Source: Argentina anserina (Eukaryota; Streptophyta; Magnoliopsida; Rosales; Rosaceae). Taken from it: a stretch of DNA of 64,000 bases. Under the pieces are notes generated by a model. It made no database searches. It saw only the letters and a program-made list of their open reading frames with translations, and was not told where the DNA came from. The position numbers and the translations under genes are program-made. The stretch is from contig NC_065872.1 in assembly GCF_933775445.1 (NCBI RefSeq), forward strand, positions 6,820,001 to 6,884,000, read 5' to 3'. Numbering within the stretch: position 1 is the stretch's first letter; the number at the start of each line of letters is the position of its first letter. Positions 61,994 to 64,000 of this stretch are shown here, in pieces.

Positions 61994-64000
61994 TGTAACG
62001 ACCCCAAAATTTCGAGTATAAAAACTCAAAATTTCAAAGTCGTTAAACACCAAACAATCTCGATGAAATCGAAATCATTTAAAATGTCACAGCGGATCAT
62101 CTCTGAGTTCAAAATACAACTCAGTCAAACCGATTATTACAACCAAATTATAATTCAACATTATAACAAATGGAAATGTATAATCCTCACAACAACCTCA
62201 CAAAATAGTCACACAAAATCCTCACATAAGCTGGAGATAAATAATTTCAAGTCCTCTGAGTGGTCCGTCAATTCCCGCTAATCCACACCTGCGGAGTTAT
62301 CTACTACACCATCGAATTGGTGCACCGGGATTGTAAACACAAACCCGGTAAGCTTTACAGCTTGTATGAGTAAAATGAAAATATATAACTCGCATATCAA
62401 TATATACGAAAATTCACAGATCAAAACAAATATAAATGCACTCATGAGTCAGTGGACGGCCCATCTGGTTGTCCCAAAGAAATATGAAATAAAACGCTCA
62501 TGAGAAATTAAGTAACCCTTCTGGTTACCCAAATGCATTTATATTACGGGTACCAAGAACGCTGGTACACATCTGTTACCCCTCTCGTAATACACCGCCG
62601 ACGTTGGATAGCCACCCGCTACCCAACATCCAAAACAATCTGACTACCCATGAGCAGATAACCACCCGTTACCTCACATGCAGTACTAAGGCAGACAGAC
62701 TAGAGCTCTAACTGTATCGTAACTTTCGCCCGGCCAAAGGCTAGGTTCCGACTTGCCAAACACGTACAATAATCTCACATCATATTGTACCAATCACGTC
62801 CGAAGACAAATCAACATTTTAACAATCTCAATGTTAAAAATCACGTACAATAATTTCACATCATATTGTACCAAAAATCATGTCCGAAGACAAATCAACA
62901 TTTTAACAATCTCAATGTTAAAATCACGTACAATAATCGCACATCATATTGTACCAAAAATCATGTCCGAAGACAAATCAACATTTTAACAAACTCAATG
63001 TTAAAATCACATACAATAATCTCACATCATATTGTACAAATCAAAATCACATGCTCAATATTTAAATCTCGTCATCGAAATGACATAAATCACGATAAAA
63101 TCATAACAGTATATTATATAGCAAACTATATATATATGTACATATTTACAATTTATACAATATATATATATAATCCATTATATCGTATACATGTCATATT
63201 TCATAAACACGTCCGAAGACAAAACTCGTATGAAGACAAAATATTTTAAAAAACTCATGTTAAAACCACGTACAATAATCACACGTCATATTGTACAAAA
63301 ATCACATCACATGCTCAACATTTAATTCTCGTCATTCGAAATGACCAATTCCAATAAATTCATAACAGTATATAATATAGCAAACTATATATATATGTAC
63401 TTATTACCATTTATACGATATATACGTAATCCACTATATTGTATACGTGTCGTAATTCAATATTAAAAACTCTTGCAAAAATCTTGGAATCACCGCAAGG
63501 GTAGATTCGTAAATAAGTGAGATTTTACTCACCTTCTTTCCTGCGTGCAACTTCCACGACCCTGAAAGTAATTTCCTCACTCGTTTCGTCAGTCACCTAA
63601 TAGCACGATAAATGCTTAGAAAATGATACTTAAAATATCAGGTTACGAGTTCAGCACAGCTAAATGTTGTTCATAAAACATTGTTCACGGAACACTGTTC
63701 ATGTTTACTAATCACTGTTTTTACTAAACCATTGTTCACAGTTACTGTTTTACCAAAACACTGTTTAAAGTTACTTTTTTACCATGACACTGTTCACATT
63801 TACTGTTACACATCACTATTCACATTTACTGTTACAGATCACTATTCATGCGGAGTTACTATTCAAAGTTACTATTCATTCGGCGTTACTGTTCACCGAC
63901 CGCCACCAATCATCACCAAATTTCACCACCACAACCTAAACAACATTTCCAACAACTTCCTATTTGACACCAAGGTCTAAATCCGAGTCTAAACAGTCCA
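61994..64000 (-). mobile_element. LTR family A, copy 3, truncated by the window edge
   Basis: The copy starts TGTAACGACCCC, in the same orientation as copy 1, and follows it closely through cacagcggatcat, taaccacccgttacctcaca and the tacgta-rich section. Its other end lies beyond the window, so it may be a solo LTR or one LTR of a complete element. The five bases before it are ttccg; finding ttccg right after a GGGTTATTACA end would show a solo LTR. The section 63680-63900 is expanded with gttactgttca-type motifs compared with copy 1. Confidence 0.9.
62761..63040. repeat. ~82-bp minisatellite inside LTR copy 3
   Basis: Units starting cacgtacaataat lie at 62761, 62842, 62925 and 63008 (the last reads cacatacaat), with periods of 81-83 bp. 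Each carries acatcatattgtac and gtccgaagacaaatcaaca motifs. Copies 1 and 2 of the LTR have only about two units each. Confidence 0.85.

Overview
The window is nuclear DNA of a flowering plant. It has spliced genes with GT/AG introns, a plastid-targeted GGPP synthase, a BES1/BZR1 factor, a UDP-glycosyltransferase, and many LTR and non-LTR retroelements. A eudicot, perhaps Rosaceae, is my inference; nothing in the sequence proves the family.

Layout. 1-1294: tail of a ~505-511 bp tandem repeat. 2279-6.8 kb: Ty1-copia element with one gag-pol frameshift and no visible 5' LTR. 8708-11602: complete 2.9 kb solo LTR with a perfect 5-bp target duplication. 11976-13144: caffeoyl-CoA O-methyltransferase-like gene broken by a nonsense codon and a 1-nt deletion, with a TRIM element (13702-14715) about 560 bp upstream. 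15.8-16.3 kb: F-box-associated gene fragment. 16.9-47.2 kb: the conserved gene block, holding a UGT72-type glycosyltransferase (-), BEH2-type BZR factor (-), MFS transporter (+), RUB1/NEDD8-conjugating enzyme (-) and GGPP synthase (+). A hAT-like element and a decayed copia element sit between the last two genes. 48.3-54.3 kb: a terminal-inverted-repeat element, a LINE ORF1 relic, a second F-box-associated pseudogene, another repeat with inverted ends, and an RNase H scrap. 54985-60949: eight-exon eIF2-alpha-kinase-like gene with a second solo LTR and a triplicated acceptor segment in intron 1, and an in-frame stop in exon 4. 61994-end: a third copy of the same LTR family, cut by the window edge.

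The five intact genes occur in the same order as my recollection of Arabidopsis At4g36770-At4g36810, so this looks like an old collinear block inflated by transposons. They do not form one pathway: they cover specialised-metabolite glucosylation, brassinosteroid-responsive transcription, transport, cullin neddylation, and the plastid precursor for carotenoids, chlorophyll and gibberellin. I found no novel multi-gene system. The most unusual signals are (i) at least five tiny insertions made of little more than an A-tail between 12-18 bp target duplications, read as nearly completely truncated LINE insertions, and (ii) the kinase stop codon lying in a perfect 13-bp hairpin arm, which suggests template-switch mutagenesis. 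All splice sites and repeat boundaries were read by eye.
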